DNA from: Bacteroidales bacterium
GTDB taxonomy: Bacteria > Bacteroidota > Bacteroidia > Bacteroidales > F082
DNA: 60,113 nucleotides
Assembly (NCBI GenBank): GCA_017549805.1
Contig: JAFYNJ010000025.1
Location: forward strand, 1 to 60,113
Reading direction: 5' to 3'
Part shown: positions 16,951 to 25,029 of the stretch, one piece after another
Numbering within the stretch: the first letter of the stretch is position 1
How the letters are laid out: each line of letters starts with the position of its first letter
Made by a program: the position numbers and the translations under genes
The notes under the pieces: generated by a model
Told to the model about the DNA's origin: nothing
The model's database searches: none
The model's input: the letters and a program-made list of their open reading frames with translations, nothing else

Positions 16951-18240
16951 ATGGAAAGGAAACGTATTTACCTCTGCCTGGCCCACATGTCGGACGCAGG
17001 CCTTGAACAAAAGTATATCCAAGAAGCTTTCGACACCAATTGGGTGGTGCCGCTTGGACCGAACGTTAACGGATTCGAGAAAGACCTTGAGGACTTTGTC
17101 AACGACACTTCTCAATTCTCACCTCTCAACTCTCACCTCTCAAAACGTGTAGTTGCCCTCTCTGCCGGTACTGCCGCTGTGCATCTGGCACTGATCGGCT
17201 GTGGCGTGAAGCCTGGCGATGAGGTGCTGGTACAGAGCTTCACCTTCTGCGCAAGTTCCCATCCGATTACCTATCTCGGCGCCACACCCGTGTTCATCGA
17301 CTCGGAGAAAGACTCTTGGAACATGGATCCTGAGCTTCTCGAAGAAGCCATCAAGGATCGCATCGCCAAGACGGGTCGCAAGCCCAAGGCCATCGTTCCA
17401 GTTGCGCTCTATGGCATGCCCTACGATGCGGACCGCATCATGGAGATTGCCAACCGCTATGGGATCCCTGTGGTGGAAGACGCCGCCGAGGGCTTTGGCA
17501 GCCGCTGGAAAGGCCAGGTGCTGGGCACCTTCGGCAAGTATGGCGTGCTCTCGTTCAACGGCAACAAGATGATCACCACCTCGGGTGGCGGTGCACTGAT
17601 TACCGCTAATGAAGATGAGTGGCGTGAAATCATGATGTATGCCACGCAATACCGCGAGAGCTATCCCTACTACCAACATGAGAAAATCGGCTACAACTAC
17701 CGCATGAGCAACATCTGCGCGGGTATCGGCCGCGGTCAGATGACCATCGTCAACGACCATATCAACCACCACAAGCACGTCTTCGAGCTCTACAAGGAAC
17801 TGCTGAAGGACGTTGAAGGCATTGAGGTGCACGGAAATCCCGACGAACGCTACGATTCCAACTTCTGGCTCAATACCATCACCATTGCCCCGGACATCCG
17901 CATAAAAGGGCAGGAGAATGCCTATAAGACGGTGGTCCAGGGCGCCGTCGGCGGTGCTGCCGGTGTCATCCATGTGGCTGAGTCGGCCGTTACCGATTGT
18001 CAGCCCAACGACAACGTGGAAGCGCTGCGTGTCATCCTCGACCAAGCCGGTGTGGAGGCCCGTCCGGTATGGAAGCCCATGCACAAGCAGCCGGTCTATA
18101 AAGATGCTCCTGCATACGTCAACGGTGTTTCGGAAAGCCTGTTCAAGGTGGGTATGTGCCTGCCTTCGGGACCCTATGTCAGCGATGACGACGTGCGCTA
18201 CATCGTGGATTGCATCAAGGGAGCCATTGTGAAGGATTGA
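16951..18240 (+). CDS. DegT/DnrJ/EryC1/StrS-family aminotransferase
   Basis: A 429-residue PLP-dependent nucleotide-sugar aminotransferase. The opening (SDAGLEQKYIQEAFDTNWV, then PLGPNVNGFE), the cofactor region ALSAGTAAVHLAL, PVVEDAAEGFGSRWKG and the PLP-lysine stretch SFNGNKMITTSGGG all fit the family. It probably makes an amino sugar such as a 4-amino-4,6-dideoxy sugar for the polymer, together with the PglC-like transferase at 20260. Residues about 54-66 (TSQFSPLNSHLSK) are an in-frame insertion encoded by a heptanucleotide array (17110-17144), just before the conserved ALSAGT strand. A change of one unit would shift the frame. Confidence 0.88.
   Translation: MERKRIYLCLAHMSDAGLEQKYIQEAFDTNWVVPLGPNVNGFEKDLEDFVNDTSQFSPLNSHLSKRVVALSAGTAAVHLALIGCGVKPGDEVLVQSFTFCASSHPITYLGATPVFIDSEKDSWNMDPELLEEAIKDRIAKTGRKPKAIVPVALYGMPYDADRIMEIANRYGIPVVEDAAEGFGSRWKGQVLGTFGKYGVLSFNGNKMITTSGGGALITANEDEWREIMMYATQYRESYPYYQHEKIGYNYRMSNICAGIGRGQMTIVNDHINHHKHVFELYKELLKDVEGIEVHGNPDERYDSNFWLNTITIAPDIRIKGQENAYKTVVQGAVGGAAGVIHVAESAVTDCQPNDNVEALRVILDQAGVEARPVWKPMHKQPVYKDAPAYVNGVSESLFKVGMCLPSGPYVSDDDVRYIVDCIKGAIVKD
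17110..17144 (+). repeat. Heptamer array in the DegT aminotransferase gene
   Basis: Five 7-nt units (TCTCAAT, TCTCACC, TCTCAAC, TCTCACC, TCTCAAA) lie in frame within the coding sequence. The encoded segment is absent from the usual family alignment position between the first helix region and the PLP-fold strand. The same unit recurs in the broken manC gene 1.9 kb downstream. Confidence 0.85.
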
Positions 18241-18744
18241 GCCGTAATGAAAGAACAAAACGACATGAACAATCACCATGTGGTCATTATGGCAGGCGGT
18301 ATCGGAAGCCGTTTCTGGCCGTTGAGCACTCCCGAGTTTCCCAAACAGTTCATCGACATCCTTGGCTGCGGACGCACGCTCATCCAACTGACGGTGGACC
18401 GCTTCCAAGGCGTTTGTCCTAAAGAGAACTTCTGGGTGGTGACCAATGCCGCATACGTGGAGATTGTGCGTCAGCAGCTGCCCGAGATTCCCGAAACGCA
18501 TATCCTTGCAGAGCCTGCTGCACGCAACACGGCGCCATGCATTGCCTGGGCCTGCTGGCGCATCAAGGCGGAAGACCCGAACGCCAACGTGGTAGTCACC
18601 CCATCCGATGCGGTGGTTATGAATCCTGAAGAATTCCGCAGGGTGATCGGGAATGCCTTGGATTTCACGACAACAAACGATGCCATCGTCACCATCGGCA
18701 TCAAACCGACGAGACCTGAGACAGGGTATGGTTATGTGGAGATA

Positions 18745-18799
18745 GTTGAGAGTTCAGAGTGTAGAGTTGAGAGTCAGTTTAGAGTTGAGAGTGGTGAGA
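18745..18799 (+). repeat. Degenerate GTTGAGA-type heptamer array inside manC
   Basis: Imperfect 7-nt units (GTTGAGA, GTTCAGA, GTGTAGA, GTTGAGA and relatives) are the reverse complement of the TCTCAAC family. They encode an in-frame insertion of about 18 residues rich in E, S, V and R between the conserved TGYGYVEI and VREFKEKPD segments of the guanylyltransferase. Confidence 0.75.
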
Positions 18800-18970
18800 T
18801 TAGGAGAGTGCGTGAATTTAAAGAGAAACCTGACCGTGATACTGCTGAGAAGTACCTCAAAGCAGGTAACTATCTGTGGAATGCCGGCATCTTCGTGTGG
18901 AACGTCAAGACCATCACGCAGAGCATTACAACCTACAAACCCATCTTGGCTTCCCAAATGGATCAAATTG

Positions 18971-18997
18971 TCACCTCTCACCTCTCACCTCTCACCT
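18971..18997 (+). repeat. TCACCTC heptamer array at the manC frameshift
   Basis: Three perfect TCACCTC units plus six of seven bases of a fourth. The reading frame of manC enters in one phase and the conserved C-terminus continues in another. Adding one unit gives an uninterrupted reading through SHLSPLTSHLETIFPQCEK, which supports copy-number change as the cause. Confidence 0.85.
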
Positions 18998-19362
18998 TGA
19001 AACAATATTCCCCCAATGCGAGAAGATCTCCATCGACTTCGCCGTGATGGAACCTGCTGCCGCCGATGGTAAGGTATATACCCATCCCGCTGATTTCGGA
19101 TGGAGCGACCTGGGCAACTGGGCATCGCTGTATGACAAGCTTCAGCACGATGACAACGGCAATGGGGGTGTGGGCAACATCCATTTCCACGAATGCCATG
19201 ATTGTGTGGTGCATGTCGAGGATGCCGAGAAGGTGGTGCTTCAGGGCTTGGACCACTACATCGTGTCCATGAAGGATGGAAGGCTCTTGGTTTGCAAGCG
19301 TAGCGAGGAACAGCGCATCAAGGATTTCTCGGTGCAGTAAAACACCCTCGCTTGGATTTTTA

Positions 19363-19400
19363 AAAACGGATTCGACGATTTGTCGGGTCCGTTTTCTTTT
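19363..19400 (+). terminator. Rho-independent terminator after manC
   Basis: AAAACGGATTCGAC and GTCGGGTCCGTTTT pair in a stem of about 14 bp (two G-U pairs) with a GATTT loop, followed by CTTTTT. It separates manC from the lipoprotein gene, which has its own promoter. Confidence 0.7.
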
Positions 19401-19432
19401 TGTATGAATGATCTGAAAATTTCGTATATTTG
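19399..19432 (+). promoter_or_regulatory. Bacteroidetes-type promoter for the lipoprotein gene
   Basis: TTTG at 19399-19402 and TATATTTG at 19425-19432 (consensus TAnnTTTG), 22 nt apart, slightly longer than the usual 19-21. It lies directly after the terminator and 20 nt before the start codon. Confidence 0.65.
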
Positions 19433-19451
19433 CAACATGGAATAGTAAACA

Positions 19452-20249
19452 ATGAACAATATGAAAAAGTATTTATTGCCCCTTTTAGTGCTCTGCCTGC
19501 TGGCAGCTTGCAACAGAAACGCAACGAAACTCGATGATTTTTCGGTAAACACCTTGACGGTAATCGACAGCGTCCAGTTCCCAGAAGAATACCTGGAAGG
19601 ATGGGAACTCTCCGACATGTCGTATTACACCATGGAAGTCGATGAGCCGATCACCAAGAACAAGGCGCTTCACGACAGCATTATGGCATGGATGACCAAA
19701 TATATGGTTGACCCTGAGGAGACTGGTTCGAAAAGCCTCTTGGCCATTATCGAGAATGACAAGGACGTCTCTCTTGCCCTGGATAACACCGGACCGGGTT
19801 ATTCTTCGGAGACTTATCGTAAGCTGTTAGAGGTGACCGACCGCTATGTTACCTATTCGGATGACTCATATCTCTATTTCGGCGGCGCTCACGGCATGCC
19901 ATTTTATTGTGGCGTCACCTTCGATAGGATGACCGGTAAGCGGTTTACGTTCAACATGTTCAATACGCTCGAGGGTCTGAACGAGCTGGTTAAGGAAGGC
20001 ATCATCGAACAGCATTTTTTCGAGGTGATGCCGGAAGATGCCTTCGATTTCGATCTGATGTTGCAAGTTAGCGAGGATGAACCCTTCCCGTTGCCCAGTA
20101 CCGATCCTTGGATTGAAAACGACAGCATCCATTTCGTTTACGGCCCCTACGAGATTGCTGCTTTCGCCGCTGGCATGCCTGAATGCGCCTTCCCGTATTC
20201 GGTGATGGAGAAGTACTTGACTGAGGAAGGAAAGAAGTTCTTCCAGTGA
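19452..20249 (+). CDS. Lipoprotein with DUF3298-like C-terminal domain
   Basis: A 265-residue predicted lipoprotein. KKYLLPLLVLCLLAAC gives a lipobox LAAC, so the mature protein starts at the cysteine and is anchored in the envelope. The SYLYFGGAHGMPFYCGVTFDRMTGKRF segment (about residues 140-166, here split across the text) and the closing DSIHFVYGPYEIAAFAAGMPE resemble DUF3298/RsiV-like periplasmic domains, where 'GGAHG' and 'YEIAPYAxG' are typical. The function is unknown. ATG 19461 is an alternative start that gives a tidier signal peptide. It has its own promoter and lies just before the initiating sugar transferase. Confidence 0.75.
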   Translation: MNNMKKYLLPLLVLCLLAACNRNATKLDDFSVNTLTVIDSVQFPEEYLEGWELSDMSYYTMEVDEPITKNKALHDSIMAWMTKYMVDPEETGSKSLLAIIENDKDVSLALDNTGPGYSSETYRKLLEVTDRYVTYSDDSYLYFGGAHGMPFYCGVTFDRMTGKRFTFNMFNTLEGLNELVKEGIIEQHFFEVMPEDAFDFDLMLQVSEDEPFPLPSTDPWIENDSIHFVYGPYEIAAFAAGMPECAFPYSVMEKYLTEEGKKFFQ

Positions 20250-20259
20250 TGACGGCGAC

Positions 20260-20895
20260 ATGGGTCTTTTCGGACGCTGCATAAAATTCATTTTCGACCG
20301 GGTGATGGCGCTCCTGGGGCTGCTGGCCTTGGGATGGCTGCTCATCGCCATCGGCATCTGGATCAAGGTCAAGATGCCGGGATCGCCTGTCTTGTATGTC
20401 CAAGACCGTATTGGACGTCACGGGAAACGTTTCAAGATCCATAAGTTCCGCACCATGTATGAGGACAACGAAGGTCCCAGTGTGGCCTATCCCGTGGAAG
20501 GGAGGGTCACGCCGCAAGGCGAGAAGCTCCGACGTACCAAGCTCGACGAACTGCCTGAGCTTTGGGACGTGCTCATCGGCAATATGAGCTTCGTGGGGCC
20601 GCGTCCCGACGTGCCAGGCTATGCCGACATGCTGCAGGGCGACGACCGCGTGGTGCTGGAGATGCGTCCGGGCATTACGGGACCGGCAACGCTGAAATAC
20701 AAGCACGAAGAGAAACTGCTTGAGGATTATGTGACCAAAGCCAAGGCGGAGGGCGACACACGCTCCGAAACGGAGATTGCCCTCTGGTATAACGACAATG
20801 TGATCTATCCCGATAAAGTGCGAATCAACTGCGAGTATTATCGGAATTATTCATTTTTCAAAGACATCAAGCTGATTTTTAAGACCGTTTTCTGA
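20260..20895 (+). CDS. Initiating sugar-phosphate transferase (PglC/WcaJ C-terminal type)
   Basis: A 211-residue monotopic phosphoglycosyl transferase. A hydrophobic re-entrant N-terminus (RVMALLGLLALGWLLIAIGIW) precedes PVLYVQDRIGRHGKRFKIHKFRTM (split here; the 'KFRTM' motif is diagnostic), LDELPELWDVLIGNMSFVGPRP and RPGITGPATLKYKHE. It moves a sugar phosphate, commonly an N-acetylated diamino or hexosamine sugar, onto undecaprenyl phosphate to start glycan assembly at the inner membrane. The size equals the catalytic core only, as in PglC. It likely acts with the DegT aminotransferase and the flippase of this locus. Confidence 0.9.
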   Translation: MGLFGRCIKFIFDRVMALLGLLALGWLLIAIGIWIKVKMPGSPVLYVQDRIGRHGKRFKIHKFRTMYEDNEGPSVAYPVEGRVTPQGEKLRRTKLDELPELWDVLIGNMSFVGPRPDVPGYADMLQGDDRVVLEMRPGITGPATLKYKHEEKLLEDYVTKAKAEGDTRSETEIALWYNDNVIYPDKVRINCEYYRNYSFFKDIKLIFKTVF

Positions 20896-20915
20896 TTCCC
20901 AACAATCCCAAGACT

Positions 20916-22094
20916 ATGAAACTGTTACATACCAGCGATTGGCATTTGGGTCATCTGTTGTATAACTTTGACCGTAGGGAAGAGCAACTGGCCATGCTGG
21001 AACAAATGGCGGAAGTGGTCCGCGCGGAACAGCCCGATGTGTTCTTGCTGTCGGGCGATGTGTATGACAGCTCCCAGCCGTCGGCGTCGGTGCAGACCCT
21101 CTTTTCGGACGGACTCCTGAAGATCCATGAGGCGTGCGAGGACATGCAGATCGTATGCATCGCGGGCAACCACGACAGTGCCAGTCGCCTGACCATTTTC
21201 CACTCGCCGTGGGCCAAGATGAACGTTGCCATTTTGGGTGGCGTGAACCGCGAGGTGGAGAACCTGTCGGACTACATCGTGCCAATCGAGGGGAAAGGCT
21301 ATGTGGTGGCTGTCCCATACGCCGCCGACCGCAACATGCCTGCGGATTTCTTCAAGCAACTGCAGGAAGAGGTGGCTCGACAAAACCAAGAGCAGTTGCC
21401 AGTGGTGCTGATGGCGCATCTGGCTGTGAGCGGTAGCGATTTCAAGGGTCATGAGAATGTCAATGACATGATGGTGGGAGGTCTCGATTGCCAGCAAGCG
21501 GAGATCTTTGGCGAGGGTTACGACTATGTGGCTTTGGGCCATATCCACAAGGCACAATACATCTTCAACACCGACCATCGTGTGCGCTATAGCGGCACTC
21601 CCATCCCGATCAGTTTCGACGAGGCGATGGGCGCCGACGAGCATGGCGTGACGATGGTGGAACTGGAAAAACACGGCGACTTGCCTCAGATTCGTACTAT
21701 CCCCATCACGAATCCCCGTCCCTTGGTGAACCTTCCCGTAGAGGGCTTCGGGGAATGGAAAGCGGTAAAAGAGCAGTTTGAGGTTTTTCCGGATGACATC
21801 CCTGCCTATATTCGGTTGAACGTGCTCGTTGACGGACATCTTTCTGTTGCGGCAAATAGTGAGGCAAATGAGATCGCCTCAAGGAAACAGTGCCGTTTCT
21901 GCCTCATCAACCTCAAACGCAGGGTGCAGCTACAACAAAGCAACGGATACCAACAGTTTTCCACCTCGGAATTCCAGAAAATGACACCGATGGAGGTGGC
22001 AAAGATGGTTCTGACCACCAAGCAGGAAGAGCAAACGGAAGAATTGCTGAAATTGTTTGAAATGGCTATGAAGGAGGTGGGTGATGAAGATTAG
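20916..22094 (+). CDS. sbcD: Nuclease SbcCD subunit D
   Basis: A 392-residue Mre11-type metallophosphoesterase. The five motifs are visible: HTSDWHLG (residues 5-12), LLSGDVYDSSQPS (about 45-57), CIAGNHDSASR (about 81-91), LMAHLAVSG and LGHIHKAQ. With SbcC it forms the ATP-dependent nuclease that opens DNA hairpins and processes ends, which is relevant in a chromosome rich in palindromes and tandem repeats. The 3' end overlaps the sbcC start by 11 nt, and the last codons contain a strong Shine-Dalgarno-like sequence. Confidence 0.95.
   Translation: MKLLHTSDWHLGHLLYNFDRREEQLAMLEQMAEVVRAEQPDVFLLSGDVYDSSQPSASVQTLFSDGLLKIHEACEDMQIVCIAGNHDSASRLTIFHSPWAKMNVAILGGVNREVENLSDYIVPIEGKGYVVAVPYAADRNMPADFFKQLQEEVARQNQEQLPVVLMAHLAVSGSDFKGHENVNDMMVGGLDCQQAEIFGEGYDYVALGHIHKAQYIFNTDHRVRYSGTPIPISFDEAMGADEHGVTMVELEKHGDLPQIRTIPITNPRPLVNLPVEGFGEWKAVKEQFEVFPDDIPAYIRLNVLVDGHLSVAANSEANEIASRKQCRFCLINLKRRVQLQQSNGYQQFSTSEFQKMTPMEVAKMVLTTKQEEQTEELLKLFEMAMKEVGDED
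22071..22079 (+). promoter_or_regulatory. Strong Shine-Dalgarno site before sbcC
   Basis: AAGGAGGTG, a 9-nt match to the usual anti-SD, sits 4 nt before ATG 22084. It is embedded in the final codons of sbcD. Such strong sites are uncommon in this Bacteroidetes-like window, so it may drive reinitiation at sbcC. Confidence 0.6.
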
Positions 22095-25011
22095 GCAGTT
22101 GGACATCTTGAATATCGCTTCCATTGAGAAGGCTACTATCGACTTTGAAAAAGCACCGTTGAAAGACAGCGATGTGTTTCTCATTACAGGCAAGATCGGC
22201 GCTGGAAAGTCAACCATCCTGGATGCCATCTGTTTGGCCCTGTATGGCACCACGCCGCGTATCAATGTGGGCATTCGCGAAAAGATTGAAGCCAACGATG
22301 ACGGACTCACCGGCCGTGATCCAAGGCAGTTGATGCGACAACATACCGGTGAGGCATGGGCTCGCTTGGTGTTTGATGGAACCGATGGCAACAGCTATGA
22401 GGCGGAATGGCAAGTGCAACGCGGAACGAGAAAGAAACCCACTTCGGCTATGGATGCCGATGTGTGGACCCTCAAGAACTTGACTACAGGTGAAGTGCTC
22501 GCCGGTAGCACCAACAAGGACAAAGGCGTCCGTGAAGCCATCCAAAAGGCTGTGGGACTGGATTTCGACCAGTTCTGCCGCACCACCATGCTGGCCCAGG
22601 GCGAGTTTACCAAGTTCCTGAAAAGCGACGAGAAGGAGAAAGCCGCCATCCTGGAGAAAATCACTGGGACCAAAATCTATTCGAAAATTGGTGTCAAGAT
22701 CTATAACATCACCAAAGAAAAGCGGGATGCCTTGAAGCAGCAAACCGACAAGATGAGCGGCATCAAGCTGTTGACACAAGAGGAAATCCAGGAGAAGAGC
22801 GACAGGATCAAGGAAATCGGGGAGAACAGCAAGGTGCTCGACAAGGAGTTGGAACAGGCCTTGGAGGCGCGTCGCGACTTGAAGGAAGTGGAAGAATGCC
22901 AAGCGGAAATCGATCGTTTGGCCAAAGAGATTGGCGTTCAGCTCAAAGAGCAATATGTTGTGGGCCTTAAGGGCAAAAAAGGCCTGGAAGATGGTATTCA
23001 ACGCCTGAAAGACCAGCAAAAAACCGTTTCCGACAGGTTGGAACTTCAGAAGGAGAAGTCTGGCGTATATGAACAAAGCCAGACCATCATCCAATTGCTG
23101 AGGACCATCTATTCGACCCAACAGCAAATCCAGCAGAAGAAGCGGGGTTTGCCTGAAGTGTCGTGCGCTGAGCAAGAGACAGCCTTGAAGGCCGACGAGG
23201 AACGGTTGAAAGCCTTGAACCTGCCTGCCTTAAGGACGCAGAAAGAAACACTGACCAAGACCGTCAATGAGTTGCATAACCTTCAGATCCGGTTGGGATC
23301 ACTGTCAGTTCAAAACGAGAAACTCCAAGAGTCTGAGCAACAAAACAAAGAGCTGTGGACTGAGATGGAGCAGCTTGAACGGGAGTTGCCGGTTCATCAG
23401 GAAAAGCTGAAGGCAGGGAAGGAGTTGCTGGCTTCGTTGGAGACGCTCAAGAACATGAGTGCCCAAACCGTGGATCAATGGGCCAAACAAATCCGAGCCA
23501 CCCTGAAAGAGGGTTGCACATGCCCGGTTTGCCAACAAACGCTAAAACAGGCGCTTCCCGTGGAATCGGAGTTGGACAAAGCCTATCAGGACCATCTGAA
23601 GAAATACGATGATCAGAAACTTGCTGTTAACGACTTGGAAAGCGGGATGAACAAGGCGAATGCCAATCTTGAAGCCAAGAAACGCCAACATGGACTGAAT
23701 GATGCAAACCTGACGAAATTCCGCGAGGACTTGCAACGGGAAGTACAGAAGTTCTTGGAGGATGCCGCCAAGCATGGGATACAAACGATGCCCGAAGCGA
23801 AAGAAAAGCTTCAGACGCTCAAGCAGGCCAAAGAAGACGAGGCCTTCCAGCTGGGGCTGCGCATTACCGACGCCGAAGGCTTGGAGCGACAGGTCAACGA
23901 GAAACGGACACAGTTGAATCAGCTGGCTGCATTGGCTGAGTTGGAGAAGAGTGTCGTTGATTTGGGCCATGAGGTGGATACCTATCTTGGCAAGGATTTA
24001 ACATGGCCTGTGGATTGGCACACTGACATAACCGCCTTTGCCAATCATCTGAAAGAGCATGCCAAGCAGTACACGGACGACAAAGAATTATCCAAATCGC
24101 TTGAAAACCAACTGAGAGAGAAGGATAAAATGCTTCAGGAGGTGTATGAGATCCAGTCGAGGATTGTCGGCATGCAATCGGATTGGAGGGACTTGGAAAC
24201 AGACGAGGTTCAAGCCATGGAGCGTTTGGAGACCTATTGGAACGGCCTTCATGCCCAACTGGACACCAAACGGCAGCTGAAAGCGGCTTCCGAACAGAAG
24301 AAATTGCAGGCCCAACAGCGTTTGGAGGCCTTGCAGGTGAAAGATACACCTGAGGCGTTGGATGCCAAGATCGACGATGTGAAGGCTCGTAACAACGCCT
24401 TGAAAGAGGAGGGTACGCTGTTGGTCAAGGCCTTGGAGGATGACGCTGCCCAAAGGAAGGACAAGGAGGCCTTGCAGGAACGCATCGACAAGATGAGCGA
24501 AGAAGTTGCACAGTGGAAGACCCTTGACGATTATTTTGGAAGTGCCGATGGCAGTAAGTTCCAGAAGATCGCCCAAAGTTTCATCTTAGGCAACCTGTTG
24601 CTCTCAGCCAACAACTATCTGCAATCGCTGCATCCGCGCTATAGTTTGGAGGTGGTGCCGGGCACCCTGCACATTTCGCTGGCGGATGCCTACCAAGGCT
24701 ATGCCACCCGATTCGTCTCTACCTTGAGTGGTGGCGAGAGTTTCCTGGTGTCGTTGGCATTGGCATTGGCCTTGGCCGATATCGGGCAGAACCTCGCTGT
24801 GGACACTTTGTTTATTGACGAGGGCTTCGGCTCTTTGAGTGGCAATGAGCTGACAAACGCCATCAACACCTTGCGCGCCTTGCATCGTTCCAATGGACGC
24901 CGTGTAGGCATCATCAGCCATATCGATGCCGTAAAGGAGAACATCCCTGTACAGATTCAAGTGATACAAGAAGGGCATCACTCGAGCAGTCTGGTGAAAG
25001 TTGAAAGTTGA
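22084..25011 (+). CDS. sbcC: Nuclease SbcCD subunit C (SMC-like ATPase)
   Basis: A 975-residue Rad50-type ATPase. The N-terminal Walker A GKIGAGKSTILDAICLALYG (about residues 36-55) is followed by DQFCRTTMLAQGEFTKFL. Two long coiled coils flank a zinc hook CTCPVCQQTL near residue 480. The C-terminus has the ABC signature TLSGGESFLVSLALALALA and Walker B DTLFIDEGFGSL. ATG 22084 is chosen over GTG 22081 because of the adjacent SD site. The last residues (VKVES) and stop codon are encoded by a heptamer array shared with the end of the convergent glucan-synthase gene. Confidence 0.95.
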   Translation: MKIRQLDILNIASIEKATIDFEKAPLKDSDVFLITGKIGAGKSTILDAICLALYGTTPRINVGIREKIEANDDGLTGRDPRQLMRQHTGEAWARLVFDGTDGNSYEAEWQVQRGTRKKPTSAMDADVWTLKNLTTGEVLAGSTNKDKGVREAIQKAVGLDFDQFCRTTMLAQGEFTKFLKSDEKEKAAILEKITGTKIYSKIGVKIYNITKEKRDALKQQTDKMSGIKLLTQEEIQEKSDRIKEIGENSKVLDKELEQALEARRDLKEVEECQAEIDRLAKEIGVQLKEQYVVGLKGKKGLEDGIQRLKDQQKTVSDRLELQKEKSGVYEQSQTIIQLLRTIYSTQQQIQQKKRGLPEVSCAEQETALKADEERLKALNLPALRTQKETLTKTVNELHNLQIRLGSLSVQNEKLQESEQQNKELWTEMEQLERELPVHQEKLKAGKELLASLETLKNMSAQTVDQWAKQIRATLKEGCTCPVCQQTLKQALPVESELDKAYQDHLKKYDDQKLAVNDLESGMNKANANLEAKKRQHGLNDANLTKFREDLQREVQKFLEDAAKHGIQTMPEAKEKLQTLKQAKEDEAFQLGLRITDAEGLERQVNEKRTQLNQLAALAELEKSVVDLGHEVDTYLGKDLTWPVDWHTDITAFANHLKEHAKQYTDDKELSKSLENQLREKDKMLQEVYEIQSRIVGMQSDWRDLETDEVQAMERLETYWNGLHAQLDTKRQLKAASEQKKLQAQQRLEALQVKDTPEALDAKIDDVKARNNALKEEGTLLVKALEDDAAQRKDKEALQERIDKMSEEVAQWKTLDDYFGSADGSKFQKIAQSFILGNLLLSANNYLQSLHPRYSLEVVPGTLHISLADAYQGYATRFVSTLSGGESFLVSLALALALADIGQNLAVDTLFIDEGFGSLSGNELTNAINTLRALHRSNGRRVGIISHIDAVKENIPVQIQVIQEGHHSSSLVKVES

Positions 25012-25029
25012 GAGTTGAGAGTTTAGAGG
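24995..25029. repeat. Heptamer array supplying both convergent stop codons
   Basis: Five 7-nt units (TGAAAGT, TGAAAGT, TGAGAGT, TGAGAGT, TTAGAGG). The sbcC stop TGA (25009-25011) and the reverse-strand stop TAA of the glucan synthase (25023-25025) both lie inside the array. Confidence 0.8.

Larger units (their letters stand above)
18247..19340 (+). pseudogene. manC: Mannose-1-phosphate guanylyltransferase, frame broken at a heptamer array
   Basis: Two overlapping frames together give a Bacteroidetes-length (about 364-residue) GDP-mannose pyrophosphorylase. The first frame (18247-19047) has MAGGIGSRFWPLSTPEF, AEPAARNTAPCIAWA, PSDAVV and EFKEKPDRDTAEKYL. The second, continuing from about 18998 to 19340, has CEKISIDFAVMEPA and DFGWSDLGNWASLYDK. 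The frame is lost in a 7-bp tandem array (18971-18997). One more unit (+7, that is +1 modulo 3), or loss of two, joins the frames without a stop. A second, degenerate array (18745-18799) adds residues after TGYGYVEI. It is therefore a phase-off contingency gene, a decayed gene or an assembly collapse. It would supply GDP-mannose for surface glycans. Confidence 0.85.

Noticed and set aside
17110-17144. Possible CRISPR or direct-repeat array
   Set aside because: All short arrays here are continuous 7-nt tandem units without spacers, and no cas genes are present.
17140-18501. 453-codon open frame on the minus strand
   Set aside because: It runs antisense across the DegT aminotransferase and the manC start, both of which have strong family motifs; the translation is histidine- and valine-rich, as expected of a shadow.
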